Positions 33,283-42,840 of a stretch of 51,217 nt of DNA are shown here, piece by piece. The first letter of the stretch is position 1; each line of letters begins with the position of its first letter. The position numbers were made by a program, and so were the translations under genes. The notes under the pieces were generated by a model. The model did no database searches. It saw nothing but the letters and a program-made list of their open reading frames with translations, and was not told where the DNA came from. The DNA is from a virus. The stretch lies in the IMG/VR virus record IMGVR_UViG_3300011115_000598, positions 1-51,217 of that record. One strand, written 5' to 3'.

Positions 33283-34935
33283 TTATACAGGGTACCAAAC
33301 ATCATTACCATCCGAAAACCTCCCAGAGTCATCATTTTCATCATTAGCAACAAACAATATATTATCATCTTCTGGATTTTGGCGGTTTTCGTAATTCATT
33401 TTTGAAGATTCTATTAAATCAGAAAAATATTCTTGTCTAGTTAACCATGCAAAAAATACCAAACTCATGACTAAATCATCATGTTGCCCTTCTTCGGCTT
33501 TATAGGTATTCGATCTAGATACAAATGACATCAACTCAACAATAATTCTTTCATCGTTTAATAAAATTTTATTTTCTTCAATTAAACGTTTTAAGATTGC
33601 ACACCCAATTTTTTTAGTTTGAGCTGTTGTTCTTATTCCCATTTCATTTTTACCCACTCCACCAAATCCATGTGATAAGACCTGACCCTTTCGTCCTAAT
33701 ACTTTTGTCATAAGAACATTATCATATTCCAAATCAGTATGTAAAATATTAGATACCTGTCCACCCAGATCATTTGTTTCAATAAGAACATAAGCATTAT
33801 TATATGCTTTTGCTGCATTTAAAATTATAGATGGAAAATTAAATGGGCTAATAGTATTATTTCTAAAAGTTGCTACTACTTTATATGGTGTTGTGGTCCC
33901 ATCAATTACGGTAAACGCCGAATAATCAGAACCCTGTCCACGGGATACATCTGCCTGTAAAAAATAAATTTTTTCAGATTGAGGTAGTTCAAATACTTTA
34001 TATCCTTCAACGTTTTCTGATATGGGTTCTTCTCCTGCTAATACATTTAATTTTGTTGATGAAATTAAAGTATTGGAAGATCCCAAGAAACTACAACCGT
34101 ACTCTTGGTTAAACTGTTCTTGGCTGGTATTTGCAATCTGTTCTTCTGCCCATGCATTATCTCTTCTTGGACCACCCGGAGTAATTGGTACCTGTTTCCA
34201 ATCAACTTCTACTGGAACAAATCTATTTTTAAGTTTATGACCTTCTGCGCGGTTTGCATCAACCCACAATTTATGAAAATGATTCATTCCATTTGGAGTA
34301 GATACTATTATCAATTTGGTAGTCATACCAGCAGAAATGGTAGGGTACGTAGAAGAATAAAAATCTTCTGCTATATGTGAAGGTAAGAACGCATACTCAT
34401 CTAACAACAATAGGTTATACGAGCCACCACGGATCGCTGACGAGGATGTTGCGTCACAAACCACTCTAGACCCATTTTCTAATTTTAAACTCGTCTTGTT
34501 CCATTCTACCACTCCTTGTTGTAAGAAATGTGGTAAATTTTCATACGCCAATTGAAGTTTGGCAAATAATTCATCTTTTGCGGTCTTTAATTTATTAGCA
34601 AGAATAGCTACGTTAACACTCTGATTAAATGTAACATAATGGCAAATATAACCAATTACCGATGTAGATTTTCCAGACTGTCTGGGCCATTTTGATATAA
34701 CAAAACGATTTTTATGAATCTGGTTTACAAATTCTTCTTGATAATCATATAACTTGAAAGGCATGATACCTTTATCAAGAGTTTTAACTTTTACATATTT
34801 ACTACAAAAATAAACAGGATCATTGGCGCACTTAACATATTCTTCCAGTTGCTCTTTAGTATACTGAATATCAATGCCAGGTGGCTTTAATTTGGGATTA
34901 TTTCTATAACCCTGGTTACCGTTGTTTAGGCTCAT
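33283..34935 (-). CDS. 17: gp17-like large terminase subunit
   Basis: 550 residues. ATPase: RQSGKST at 85-91 (Walker A), LLLLDE at 175-180 (Walker B with catalytic E180) and STPNG at 212-216 (coupling motif). Nuclease (RNase H fold): D329 in QADVSRGQGSDYSAF, E386 in LIETND, and HDD at 485-487. It pumps DNA into the prohead and cuts the concatemer. Overlaps the gp16 gene by 20 nt. Confidence 0.97.
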   Translation of the reverse strand: MSLNNGNQGYRNNPKLKPPGIDIQYTKEQLEEYVKCANDPVYFCSKYVKVKTLDKGIMPFKLYDYQEEFVNQIHKNRFVISKWPRQSGKSTSVIGYICHYVTFNQSVNVAILANKLKTAKDELFAKLQLAYENLPHFLQQGVVEWNKTSLKLENGSRVVCDATSSSAIRGGSYNLLLLDEYAFLPSHIAEDFYSSTYPTISAGMTTKLIIVSTPNGMNHFHKLWVDANRAEGHKLKNRFVPVEVDWKQVPITPGGPRRDNAWAEEQIANTSQEQFNQEYGCSFLGSSNTLISSTKLNVLAGEEPISENVEGYKVFELPQSEKIYFLQADVSRGQGSDYSAFTVIDGTTTPYKVVATFRNNTISPFNFPSIILNAAKAYNNAYVLIETNDLGGQVSNILHTDLEYDNVLMTKVLGRKGQVLSHGFGGVGKNEMGIRTTAQTKKIGCAILKRLIEENKILLNDERIIVELMSFVSRSNTYKAEEGQHDDLVMSLVFFAWLTRQEYFSDLIESSKMNYENRQNPEDDNILFVANDENDDSGRFSDGNDVWYPV

Positions 34936-35362
34936 TATTCACAACCTCTGCTTCGATTATTTTATCGGTGCTTCTATCTTTATTTAAGAGGTTTTGAAGA
35001 TCCTTAGTTGACCCAACAAAAACTGAATTATTTGTTTGTGAAACTTTTGTTCCAGCAGATGCCGTAGTATCTTTGGCTTTTTTATGTACATCTAAAACAT
35101 TATTGTTTAAGTCTGCCATAGTTTTTAATAAAATAGCAACTACTTCAAATGCTCTTGGACTATCTGATTCTGTAGCAACTTTCAAAGCTGCTTCTAATGC
35201 TACATTACCATTACCAATTAAATCCTTTAAATTTGATTGTACAAAAGTATAATCTTTTTGAAAACTAGCAGCATCATATGTACCCCCAGCAACCAGTTTT
35301 GTTTCTTTTTCTGGTATAGCAGGGACATTAAAAAAATTAGACAAATTTTTATTTATATTCAT
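34916..35362 (-). CDS. 16: gp16-like small terminase subunit
   Basis: 148 residues (T4 gp16: 164). Central helical hairpin around FVQSNLKDLIGNGNVALEAALKVATESDSPRAFEVVAILLKTMADLNNNVLD matches the T4 gp16 oligomerisation core. It forms a ring that stimulates the gp17 ATPase and selects DNA. The C terminus (residues 105-148) is variable. The start follows the gp15 stop directly, with no gap. Confidence 0.9.
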   Translation of the reverse strand: MNINKNLSNFFNVPAIPEKETKLVAGGTYDAASFQKDYTFVQSNLKDLIGNGNVALEAALKVATESDSPRAFEVVAILLKTMADLNNNVLDVHKKAKDTTASAGTKVSQTNNSVFVGSTKDLQNLLNKDRSTDKIIEAEVVNNEPKQR

Positions 35363-36034
35363 TTATTCTAATCCAAAATCTATACCGGCACATGCACCAA
35401 CAGTATCAATAACATCTGTTGGGAAGATTTTTCCAAAAATATATGATTTAGCAGTAAAATTTAAAGAAGATATATTAATTCTTCGTGATGATAAATCTCC
35501 ATCAAATCTTTCACTAATACTATTGCCAGTCATAACAATTGGAATATTTACAGCACTATGAACATCATTCATATTTAATTGAATAAAGTGTTCTGGATTA
35601 AAATATGGAATAATTTGTTCTATGATTTGTAAAGTATCATCAATGTGTCTTGTATATACAAACAAAGAAAAATTAACATTAACCGGAACTTCTTGGTAGA
35701 TCACATTACCTGAAGTTTGACATACACCATTAACTTGATTTAAAGAACTAGCATCAGAAAATTTATTTCTTCTTCTCCCTGGATCGGGAGATATTGATGT
35801 AATCATATAACTTAACTTAGGTAGTTGAGTTTCAATTCTAGTTGTATCGGTAATTGATGAAGGTTCTAAAAGACGACGAATAAATTTTTCTTGAGGAGCA
35901 TATGTAATAGGAACTCTAATTTGAAGTGCATCTCCACCATCAGGATTGGCATGTTCTACAATAATATTATTAAACAATGTTCCAAAACCAACTACAAGTT
36001 TTCTTAAATTTTTATTATAAAAATGTCCAAACAT
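35363..36034 (-). CDS. 15: gp15-like tail sheath stabiliser/terminator
   Basis: 223 residues. MFGHFYNKNLRKLV, LQIRVPITYAPQEKFIRRL, ETQLPKLSYMITSI and LFVYTRHIDDTLQIIEQIIPYFNPEHF match T4 gp15 blocks in the same order. It caps the sheath and links the tail to the neck. The protein lacks the C-terminal extension of T4 gp15 (272 residues). Sits between 14 and 16 as in T4. Confidence 0.94.
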   Translation of the reverse strand: MFGHFYNKNLRKLVVGFGTLFNNIIVEHANPDGGDALQIRVPITYAPQEKFIRRLLEPSSITDTTRIETQLPKLSYMITSISPDPGRRRNKFSDASSLNQVNGVCQTSGNVIYQEVPVNVNFSLFVYTRHIDDTLQIIEQIIPYFNPEHFIQLNMNDVHSAVNIPIVMTGNSISERFDGDLSSRRINISSLNFTAKSYIFGKIFPTDVIDTVGACAGIDFGLE

Positions 36035-36046
36035 TATAATTTCCTT

Positions 36047-36709
36047 TTAACTATCGCAAGATGCAAATGGATTATTTGCATCAAATGTATATCCCATAGC
36101 TTCCGTTTGTAGAACATCATTTATTCCCGCAGTTGTTCCAATTCCATTATTAAGTGGAATAATTGTAGAACCTGAAAGACCTTTAGTGTTAGTCATCACA
36201 TTATCAATATCTTTATTAAAGGTATTGATTTTTTCATAACTGTAAGTGAAGAGTTCCGCTGTTATAAAATACGAATAAAGTTTTCCAAGTGGATAAAAAG
36301 GATTTTCATGCTCAACAAAATTAATTTCAAATAAGGATTTTGAAAGGGGAAAATATATTAAATCTCCTTCTCTTGGTCTAATAATTGTTGCATCATTATC
36401 TGTAACTTCTTGTCTAAATCTTTTACGTGCCATTATTAAAGAAAGTTTATCTTTAATTTCTAAACCAAATTGAGAGATGATATCTGTTCCTTGAAAACCT
36501 CTAAAATCTACAATATACATTTCTATGGTATATGTTTTTTCAAAAGATGTTCCCGGATCTTCACCAAACAGTTTATCAATATTAAGATATTTTCTTGGGA
36601 CATATAGGCAATCCTGACCCATACCTTGAATAAGTTCAATAGTAACACTTTCAATCAGATTTTGTTCTGATGTAACTGTTGTAGTGTTTATGTATGGATT
36701 TATTGCCAT
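36047..36709 (-). CDS. 14: gp14-like neck protein
   Basis: 220 residues. The N-terminal NLIESVTIELIQGMGQDCLYVPRKY, the middle EMYIVDFRGFQGTDIISQFGLEIKDKLSLIMARKRF and EGDLIYFPLSKSLFEINFVEHENPFYPLGK match T4 gp14 (about 256 residues). It joins the head to the tail with gp13. AGGA-type ribosome binding site; 1 nt from gp13. Confidence 0.93.
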   Translation of the reverse strand: MAINPYINTTTVTSEQNLIESVTIELIQGMGQDCLYVPRKYLNIDKLFGEDPGTSFEKTYTIEMYIVDFRGFQGTDIISQFGLEIKDKLSLIMARKRFRQEVTDNDATIIRPREGDLIYFPLSKSLFEINFVEHENPFYPLGKLYSYFITAELFTYSYEKINTFNKDIDNVMTNTKGLSGSTIIPLNNGIGTTAGINDVLQTEAMGYTFDANNPFASCDS

Positions 36710-36710
36710 G

Positions 36711-37538
36711 TTATCCTATGAATGGATCAATTGGAAGTTCGTGTGTCTTGAGCAAGACATTATCAATTTCAGCCAATTCTCGTATAGCTTCTTGCATTAT
36801 TGCAGGTGCATCTAGTTTTGCTCCACCCGGTAATGGTACACCAGAAAATTTCATTAAATTTTGTGCCCATTGTTTTTTAAGCATTGCAGAGTAATATTTT
36901 TTAAATATTCTATCATCGTATACTTTAGGATACAAATCTGGGTCTACTCTAACATAGGCTTCAATTAATAAAAATTGGCTAGCAGATAATTTTGAATAAT
37001 CTGTATCTAAAAATAGTCTATTTGTTGTTTTTGTATATGTAAATGATGAAGGATAATTAAACATATCATTTACTAATTTCAAATAACTCATACCCTCCAT
37101 ATATGCTGCCATAGGTCCAGAAGAAAATCCACTTTGATTCATATAAAGACCAAAAAAGTCAAATAATGTTAATTGATATCTCAAATCAAATATATAATCA
37201 CCAACAGCATTTCCTGTAGGGAATGCTTTATTAACTGTTAATATATCATCAGCAGCTGGCCAGTAACCAGTAGAGCCATTAGCCATTGTTCTTACTTGTG
37301 CACCAAGAGCAGGACCAAAAGTAGATGTATCAAAATGCTTTAACAACATGTCCTGTTGTGTTATTTGATGAACAAATAGGGCTCTTTGATTAAAATCAAA
37401 ATGCCTTTCATTCATATAGTCTAAAGCTTCATCTAATCTATCTTCTGCCTGTTGCTGATCAATGTTGACCTGTATGACAGGTGCGCCCAATGAACGAAAG
37501 GTATAATCTATAAACTCTTGACGAGTGGTTATGCTCAT
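36711..37538 (-). CDS. 13: gp13-like neck protein
   Basis: 275 residues (T4 gp13: 309). FIDYTFRSLGAPVIQVNIDQQQAEDRLDEALDYMNERHFD at the start and PLPGGAKLDAPAIMQEAIRELAEIDNVLL...PIDPFIG at the end match the T4 neck protein. It plugs the portal after packaging. The upstream CATAAATA box sits 8 nt before the ATG. Confidence 0.92.
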   Translation of the reverse strand: MSITTRQEFIDYTFRSLGAPVIQVNIDQQQAEDRLDEALDYMNERHFDFNQRALFVHQITQQDMLLKHFDTSTFGPALGAQVRTMANGSTGYWPAADDILTVNKAFPTGNAVGDYIFDLRYQLTLFDFFGLYMNQSGFSSGPMAAYMEGMSYLKLVNDMFNYPSSFTYTKTTNRLFLDTDYSKLSASQFLLIEAYVRVDPDLYPKVYDDRIFKKYYSAMLKKQWAQNLMKFSGVPLPGGAKLDAPAIMQEAIRELAEIDNVLLKTHELPIDPFIG

Positions 37539-37546
37539 GATAAAAA

Positions 37547-37554
37547 TATTTATG
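37547..37554 (-). promoter_or_regulatory. Late promoter box CATAAATA for gp13
   Basis: Minus strand, 8 nt upstream of the gp13 ATG, overlapping the 3' end of the preceding gene. No Shine-Dalgarno fits between. Confidence 0.6.
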
Positions 37555-37996
37555 AATTCTTAAATAGTTTATTAAATTCAGCAAATATTTTTTCATTTTC
37601 TTCACTTCTATTTACAGTAATCTGTATATATTGAAGTTTTTCAATATCATAATTTTCTACAGCTTCTTTGTGTATTCTAGCTTCTTTACTATAAAAATTT
37701 GGATCATAATTAGTAAAACCAGGCATTTTTTGAGGACAGTTAAGAGTTGGATAATCTAATTTTGAATATTCTTCTTTTCCACGTAATAGCCATGTGTGTT
37801 TTTTATCTCCACACCCACATCCGTTACAATAAAAATAATCAGACGATTTGCTCTTTTTTAAAAAAGGACAAGAATTAATAGTATCACTTCCAAAACAAGA
37901 CAAAACTCTAAGTTGTTTTGTTGATAAATCAACATTTTTGTTACTAAAACCTCTAGAGGCTATAGAAGCAGCAAACATAATTATTTGTTTTAACAT
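37550..37996 (-). CDS. Cysteine-rich, probable zinc-binding protein of unknown function
   Basis: 148 residues from ATG 37996; a GTG three codons upstream (38005) is also possible. CPFLKKSKSSDYFYCNGCGCGDKKHTWL holds four cysteines and a histidine in a zinc-ribbon-like arrangement, followed by YPTLNCPQKMPGFTNY. The N terminus has a weakly hydrophobic helix (QIIMFAASIASRGF) that also recalls a signal segment. It sits between neck and baseplate genes, so it may help assembly or be a minor virion component. I do not know a characterised homologue. Confidence 0.6.
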   Translation of the reverse strand: MLKQIIMFAASIASRGFSNKNVDLSTKQLRVLSCFGSDTINSCPFLKKSKSSDYFYCNGCGCGDKKHTWLLRGKEEYSKLDYPTLNCPQKMPGFTNYDPNFYSKEARIHKEAVENYDIEKLQYIQITVNRSEENEKIFAEFNKLFKNS

Positions 37997-37997
37997 C

Positions 37998-38615
37998 TTA
38001 GACACTCACATATGTTACAACAGTTCCCGCAGGAATAACATAATAATTTAAAAATGGTTTATATGCTTCTGGTACATTTCCAGTAATTTGTATAAACCCA
38101 GGAGCAGTAGTAGATACTTTTGTTGTACTATAACTCAATCCAAATAGTGAAGTAAGTACCCATTTAATGGAATCCGGAGTACCCTTTTTATCAAAATAAT
38201 TAGTATCTGCTTTTATAGCAAATTTTCTAATATTTGGAAGAATTGGTGCAAGAGCCCCACTAAAGTCACATCCAGAAAAATAATAATCTGCTAATGCTTC
38301 TAAAAATATAGAGTTCATCAACAACGGGGATCTAAGTGTATTCCATTCTAATTGTGCACCATATCCATATTCAATGCTGAATAACCATCTTAAATAATTT
38401 TTAATTAAAACGGTAATGTTTACTTCTGTTGGTCTGTCGGTTGCTTCTCTAACAATCCAAGATGGAAATAGTGATTCAATTGTTAAATTGTCACCTTTCC
38501 AATAATTACCTTGAATATTATAAAATTCAGAGCCATATTTTTCTTTAGCCAATTGGACTAATTTATTAATTTTACCTGTTAATGATACGGGAAGATGGTT
38601 AAGAAGTAATATCAT
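37998..38615 (-). CDS. Tail protein I-like baseplate wedge protein
   Basis: 205 residues. KKGTPDSIKWVLTSLFGL (about residues 143-160) is the conserved xxGTxxAxxxxLxxLxG element of P2 gpI-type tail proteins, thought to bind the gpJ/gp6 wedge protein. Order gp25, gp6, this gene equals P2 W-J-I. T4 gp7 takes this role in T4. Overlaps gp6 by ATGA. Confidence 0.65.
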   Translation of the reverse strand: MILLLNHLPVSLTGKINKLVQLAKEKYGSEFYNIQGNYWKGDNLTIESLFPSWIVREATDRPTEVNITVLIKNYLRWLFSIEYGYGAQLEWNTLRSPLLMNSIFLEALADYYFSGCDFSGALAPILPNIRKFAIKADTNYFDKKGTPDSIKWVLTSLFGLSYSTTKVSTTAPGFIQITGNVPEAYKPFLNYYVIPAGTVVTYVSV

Positions 38616-39703
38616 AGACTGTATATAACACTAATGCCTGCAAGGGTTTGCGTTGCTAACAATGATAACAACAATGTTTGACTTGACGAATCTAAATCGC
38701 TAACATAAACTTTAACTGTTGATGGGTTGGTATCATTAGCAACTGTTATTAATGTTTTATCAGATGTACCGGGAATACCCGATGCTGCAATTGCATTTTT
38801 AAAATCTTCTAAAGTTACACATCGTTGCATACTATTAGCATTAAATGTGTATTTTGCTTTTGCCATATTTAAAGTTAATGCATCATAACCACCAGATGCG
38901 GTTGAAACATATGTAGATGTAATATAACTTGGCATACTAATCATTGCACCATTTCCAACTGCACCACTCGATAAAACACCCTGGATACCAACTCGTTTTG
39001 ATGTTGTTATTGTTGTTGCATTTGGTAGATTATTTGTTACTAAATAATTTCCATCTGATGCATGCATTACAGTAAAAATATTTTGATTTCCTGTAGATGT
39101 ATTATTTCCTTTATCTACTCTAGTCCAATATGTCTTTACAGCACCTACACCCGAAACATCTTCAGTATAAAAAGAAATTGTTCTTGGATCTATATCTTTT
39201 GGTATAATACATGATTGACTTGTATAATCGTAATTTGTATACACAACAGTACCAGTACCGGCATATAAATTAGTATAATATCCAATACCATCACCGTTAA
39301 TAGGATCAATATTGTAAAAATATAATTGGGATCCATTGGCAGATTGTGCATTAAATGTTGTATAACGCAATACACCACCAGAAATTGTAGAAGATAATGT
39401 TGCTGAAATCTTAGCAGATTGTGAATACGGAATAAGAATTGAATTTAACGAAGCTGCTGCTAATACACCTTCTACCATATTTGCTGTTACAGGCCAAGAA
39501 TTGGTGTATCCAAACTGTGCATATACTCCAGCATATGCTGTTGAGGTAGCTAATATTTGAACTAACATATTAGCAGCAGTACCTTCATCAGTAAAATTAA
39601 TATCAACTAATTCAGGTTGTTGTTGAAAAAAAGATGTTAGAGATGAAACAATATCATCAAAATCTAACGATGCTACATTTAAATTTTTAATATCATATGT
39701 CAT
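38612..39703 (-). CDS. 6: gp6-like (gpJ) baseplate wedge protein
   Basis: 363 residues, closer in length to P2 gpJ (302) than to T4 gp6 (660). DINFTDEGTAANMLVQILATSTAYAGVYAQF at 34-65 matches the helical N-terminal domain of gp6/gpJ; the C terminus has a SGGYDALTLNMAKAKYTF and RCVTLEDFKNAIAASGIPG block typical of the gpJ family. It forms the inner ring of the baseplate. Overlaps both neighbours. Confidence 0.8.
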   Translation of the reverse strand: MTYDIKNLNVASLDFDDIVSSLTSFFQQQPELVDINFTDEGTAANMLVQILATSTAYAGVYAQFGYTNSWPVTANMVEGVLAAASLNSILIPYSQSAKISATLSSTISGGVLRYTTFNAQSANGSQLYFYNIDPINGDGIGYYTNLYAGTGTVVYTNYDYTSQSCIIPKDIDPRTISFYTEDVSGVGAVKTYWTRVDKGNNTSTGNQNIFTVMHASDGNYLVTNNLPNATTITTSKRVGIQGVLSSGAVGNGAMISMPSYITSTYVSTASGGYDALTLNMAKAKYTFNANSMQRCVTLEDFKNAIAASGIPGTSDKTLITVANDTNPSTVKVYVSDLDSSSQTLLLSLLATQTLAGISVIYSL

Positions 39704-40080
39704 TAAAGTTTAACCTCTATCGTGCAAATTCCATTTTGTGTTTTAAGTCCGTCACGTATATAAAAATTAATATTAAACCGCATCAAATTATCATCGGAGT
39801 ATACTAATGTAGTTACAACATCTGTCATAGACGGTATTGCTGCTTGTATTGCAGACGCAACCAATACTTCAATTACATGTTTATTTGCTTGTCTATCAAA
39901 AAGATATGTAAATAGATTACATCCAAAATTATGATTTAAATGTTCACCTTGTTGTGTATTACACACATTTTCAATTTGTTGAACATACATGTTAAAGTTA
40001 CTTACCATTCCAAAATCTTTCAACTTTGCAGTGGTAGTAACTTTTTGTAACAGGATATCAAAATCTTTGGTACTAGGCAT
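39703..40080 (-). CDS. 25: gp25-like baseplate wedge protein
   Basis: 125 residues (T4 gp25: 132). LLNHNFGCNLFTYLFDRQ-like segment (HLNHNFGCNLFTYLFDRQ, 53-70) matches the gp25/GPW core (RxxxPxxGxxLxxLLFEP type), followed by two strands. It nucleates sheath polymerisation and is the wedge core with gp6. A CATAAATA box lies exactly 6 nt before the ATG. Confidence 0.88.
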   Translation of the reverse strand: MPSTKDFDILLQKVTTTAKLKDFGMVSNFNMYVQQIENVCNTQQGEHLNHNFGCNLFTYLFDRQANKHVIEVLVASAIQAAIPSMTDVVTTLVYSDDNLMRFNINFYIRDGLKTQNGICTIEVKL

Positions 40081-40086
40081 TCATAA

Positions 40087-40094
40087 TATTTATG
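40087..40094 (-). promoter_or_regulatory. Late promoter box CATAAATA for gp25
   Basis: Minus strand; 6 nt (TTATGA) separate it from the ATG at 40080, so T4-type initiation would place the RNA 5' end at the start codon. Confidence 0.65.
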
Positions 40095-40098
40095 AAGA

Positions 40099-40827
40099 TT
40101 AATAAGGACTGTCTGTAGCAAGTTGTGTTAATGTTAAACGACTTTCATGTGTTCCACTATTGGTTATTACATGTTTAATAGCAACAATCCAATATTTTCC
40201 ATTGACTATTGAAAATGCTTGATTCTTTGGATTTTTGCTAATTCCAGTAACGTTAATAGCCACAACAGATCCAACTTTATATTTAAAATCACCAGAAGTG
40301 GTAAACTCAACCTTTGGACCAAATTGTACACTATCAATAAATTCTTGTCGTTTTACTGGAGTGTCGTTATTTGTATTCCAAAAAGTTGCTACATTTTGAC
40401 GCAATTTAATATATGCTTCGTATTTTGGTCCATATTCTGGGCAAGTACAGCTAAACGATGCTTCTGGTGTTCCCCATAAACAACCAAGCCAATCAGCACC
40501 CAGAACAGTAGATTTTGCAACTTCAATACATTCATTTGATGAATTAGATAAAAATACGTCTACCAATTTAGGTTGACCAACAACATTTCCACCAGTACCT
40601 GTACCTGGACCAGCCCATATATTTCCAGAAGATACTCCAAGAGCCGCCGCTGTAGCTTTTATTGATGGAAATCTATCAAAACAGTTTTGAAGTGTTGGAG
40701 GAGAAGAAGTAAATCCACGAGTAATTTGTGCATTAGCACAAGTATATTCTTCTTTAGAAGAAAATGGCATCAAAGCTTCATTTAAATTATTAGATCCTAA
40801 AACCTTTTTTTGGCCACCGTTAATCAT
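40099..40827 (-). CDS. Baseplate hub-associated protein, unknown
   Basis: 242 residues. The last 70 residues (KYKVGSVVAINVTGISKN ... GKYWIVAIKHVITNSGTHESRLTLTQL) look like the OB/tail hub barrel end of gp27/gpD-type proteins (strand, then YxVxxVxHxxT...TxLxL). The N-terminal part contains FDRFPSIKATAAALGVSSGNIWAGPGTG and a Cys pair. Located next to the long gp27-like gene, so a hub partner is plausible. Not assigned to a named T4 gene. Confidence 0.5.
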   Translation of the reverse strand: MINGGQKKVLGSNNLNEALMPFSSKEEYTCANAQITRGFTSSPPTLQNCFDRFPSIKATAAALGVSSGNIWAGPGTGTGGNVVGQPKLVDVFLSNSSNECIEVAKSTVLGADWLGCLWGTPEASFSCTCPEYGPKYEAYIKLRQNVATFWNTNNDTPVKRQEFIDSVQFGPKVEFTTSGDFKYKVGSVVAINVTGISKNPKNQAFSIVNGKYWIVAIKHVITNSGTHESRLTLTQLATDSPY

Positions 40828-40836
40828 GTTAATCCT

Positions 40837-42831
40837 TTATTGACACGTACCATCAACAACATTTTCTGCAGTAAAATAATATAAATATTTTCCCAAATCA
40901 GCTGGGCTAACTTTATTATGACTATTAGTTAATAAATCTGTATACGAAACAACATTCATTTTTACAATATGTTGTATTTTTCCTGCAGTTTCATTAAATG
41001 TTCCTGCGGTTACTCCAATAGGTCTCCATTTAAAATTACCTGTCGTTATACCAACCCAACCGGGTGCCAAATATTGAGAATTTCCAGATATTCCCATTGC
41101 ACGTTCATTTAAATTAATAGCCCATGTTTCGTCTTGTGATCCAACAGTACCTTTCCAGACTTTATCTTGTTCCCAACGCTCAACCTGATGAATATAATAT
41201 GTTCCACCACTACCTGTAGGTGATCCACTTGGTCCAGTTGACCCGTAAGGACTATTAAAATTTAATTTAACCCAATTATATCTATAAGGACCAACCATTG
41301 TAACTGGAACTTGATTTTGTTGTTGTGCAACTATTTTATTATCTTTTTGATAATCAGTTAATAATGCAAAAAAAGATTGTTGTTCTTTTGCCATACAACA
41401 CAAGACATACATAACAAAATTTTGTTTTTCTATTTGTCTTATTATTTCAAGCCGATCACTAGCAGCAGTACCAGTTAGTTCAGCTTTAAAAGTAGTATTA
41501 CGAATATAAAGGATATTTGCTAAATTAGTTAATCTACCATTTATACCTGTTGGTGGTAATAATTTTTCATCAGGATAATGTGGGTGAACTTCAGTCATAT
41601 CAAACATATTTTTCCACATTTCAGAATTATCCACATAAGCAAAATAACCAGTTGCACCCATATAATTTAAACCAGCAAATTGTTTTTTGGTACCATAATC
41701 TTGCCCCAAGTGTGTTAATGGGGAATTATTATTTACTGGTTTTAAATCATTATAGTAACCCCAGTGTGTGTCGCACTGAATTTCATCCGATCCACCTGTT
41801 GCTCCAGTTCCACCCTTAGAAGAAATTAATTCAATATTATATTTTTCTCCTTCATCTTGAAATTGAAAACTCAATAAAGAAGCATAATTGGTATTACCGT
41901 GATTTGCATCATAAATTTTTGGAGTTTTTCTTGTATAATGATAATTTTTAGAAACATATTGATTATTTGGGTCAGTTCTTAAATATGATATCTTTCTGTA
42001 ACTTTTTCCATCTGAAAGTTTTTGAATAACAGCATCACCATTGAATACACCAAAACGCAAATAATTAGAATCTAAAATGGTATTAGTAGCATTTGGATCT
42101 AATTCTATATTATCTGAAAAATATTTAAAATTAACTTTATTATTAAAATCTGTCCAAAACATAAATCTGGGACCATTACCTAAACCAGATATATTTGATG
42201 GAAGAGCCGCGCTAGCCAAATAATTAAGATATTGAATAACATTATCAGTTGGGCTTTCAGTTCTATATTCTTTTGGATTTAAAGGTTTATACACAACATA
42301 ATTTGATGTTGTGTCTACATCAGATGGTGTAGTAACTGAATCCTGTGTTACCTTAGACAAAACATTTTTATCAATGTATTTTACAAACTCCGAGACTCCA
42401 TATACTTGGGGAATAGACCAATTTGGATCTACTTTAAGTAATTCTGCATTTAATGATGTAGAAGATGCATGTTTGTAATATGCATTAGTAAAATAAATAC
42501 TAATAAAATTTTGTTCTGTTGCGGATGCAACATTTGTAATATAAGCCGTGGATGTAATTTCAAATATAGAAAACGAAGCATCCATATAATCTAAACGCAA
42601 TTTAGATATTTTATTTGCCGCAATATAGGAAACAATATCAGTTAAATCACGAACTATTAGTGCACCAGATGGAAAAATATCAGTTATACTTTCAGTAAAT
42701 TCAATACGTTCAAATTGACATTGATCGTTTTTATTACTAATTTCTAAAATAATTTTACTATCTTTATCTAATAAAGATATGAATTTTATAGTAGAATAAC
42801 TGGGATTAAACTTATTATCTGTATTTGCCAT
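40837..42831 (-). CDS. gp27-like baseplate hub protein (large)
   Basis: 664 residues, much longer than T4 gp27 (391). The first 200 residues have the beta-rich pattern of gp27/gpD barrels (FERIEFTESITDIFPSGALIVRDLTDIVSYI). A middle glycine-rich stretch and a C-terminal segment HQVERWEQDKVWKGTVGSQDETW complete it. Gene context (next to gp25, gp53, gp48) supports a hub. A fused, gp27-plus-extension protein is one explanation for the length. Confidence 0.6.
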   Translation of the reverse strand: MANTDNKFNPSYSTIKFISLLDKDSKIILEISNKNDQCQFERIEFTESITDIFPSGALIVRDLTDIVSYIAANKISKLRLDYMDASFSIFEITSTAYITNVASATEQNFISIYFTNAYYKHASSTSLNAELLKVDPNWSIPQVYGVSEFVKYIDKNVLSKVTQDSVTTPSDVDTTSNYVVYKPLNPKEYRTESPTDNVIQYLNYLASAALPSNISGLGNGPRFMFWTDFNNKVNFKYFSDNIELDPNATNTILDSNYLRFGVFNGDAVIQKLSDGKSYRKISYLRTDPNNQYVSKNYHYTRKTPKIYDANHGNTNYASLLSFQFQDEGEKYNIELISSKGGTGATGGSDEIQCDTHWGYYNDLKPVNNNSPLTHLGQDYGTKKQFAGLNYMGATGYFAYVDNSEMWKNMFDMTEVHPHYPDEKLLPPTGINGRLTNLANILYIRNTTFKAELTGTAASDRLEIIRQIEKQNFVMYVLCCMAKEQQSFFALLTDYQKDNKIVAQQQNQVPVTMVGPYRYNWVKLNFNSPYGSTGPSGSPTGSGGTYYIHQVERWEQDKVWKGTVGSQDETWAINLNERAMGISGNSQYLAPGWVGITTGNFKWRPIGVTAGTFNETAGKIQHIVKMNVVSYTDLLTNSHNKVSPADLGKYLYYFTAENVVDGTCQ

Positions 42832-42840
42832 ATGTCATAC

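Noticed and set aside
35347-35354. TATAAATA-like string on the minus strand near 35350
   Set aside because: It encodes the first residues of gp16 (Met-Asn-Ile-Asn-Lys) and lies after the ATG, so it is not a promoter for that gene.
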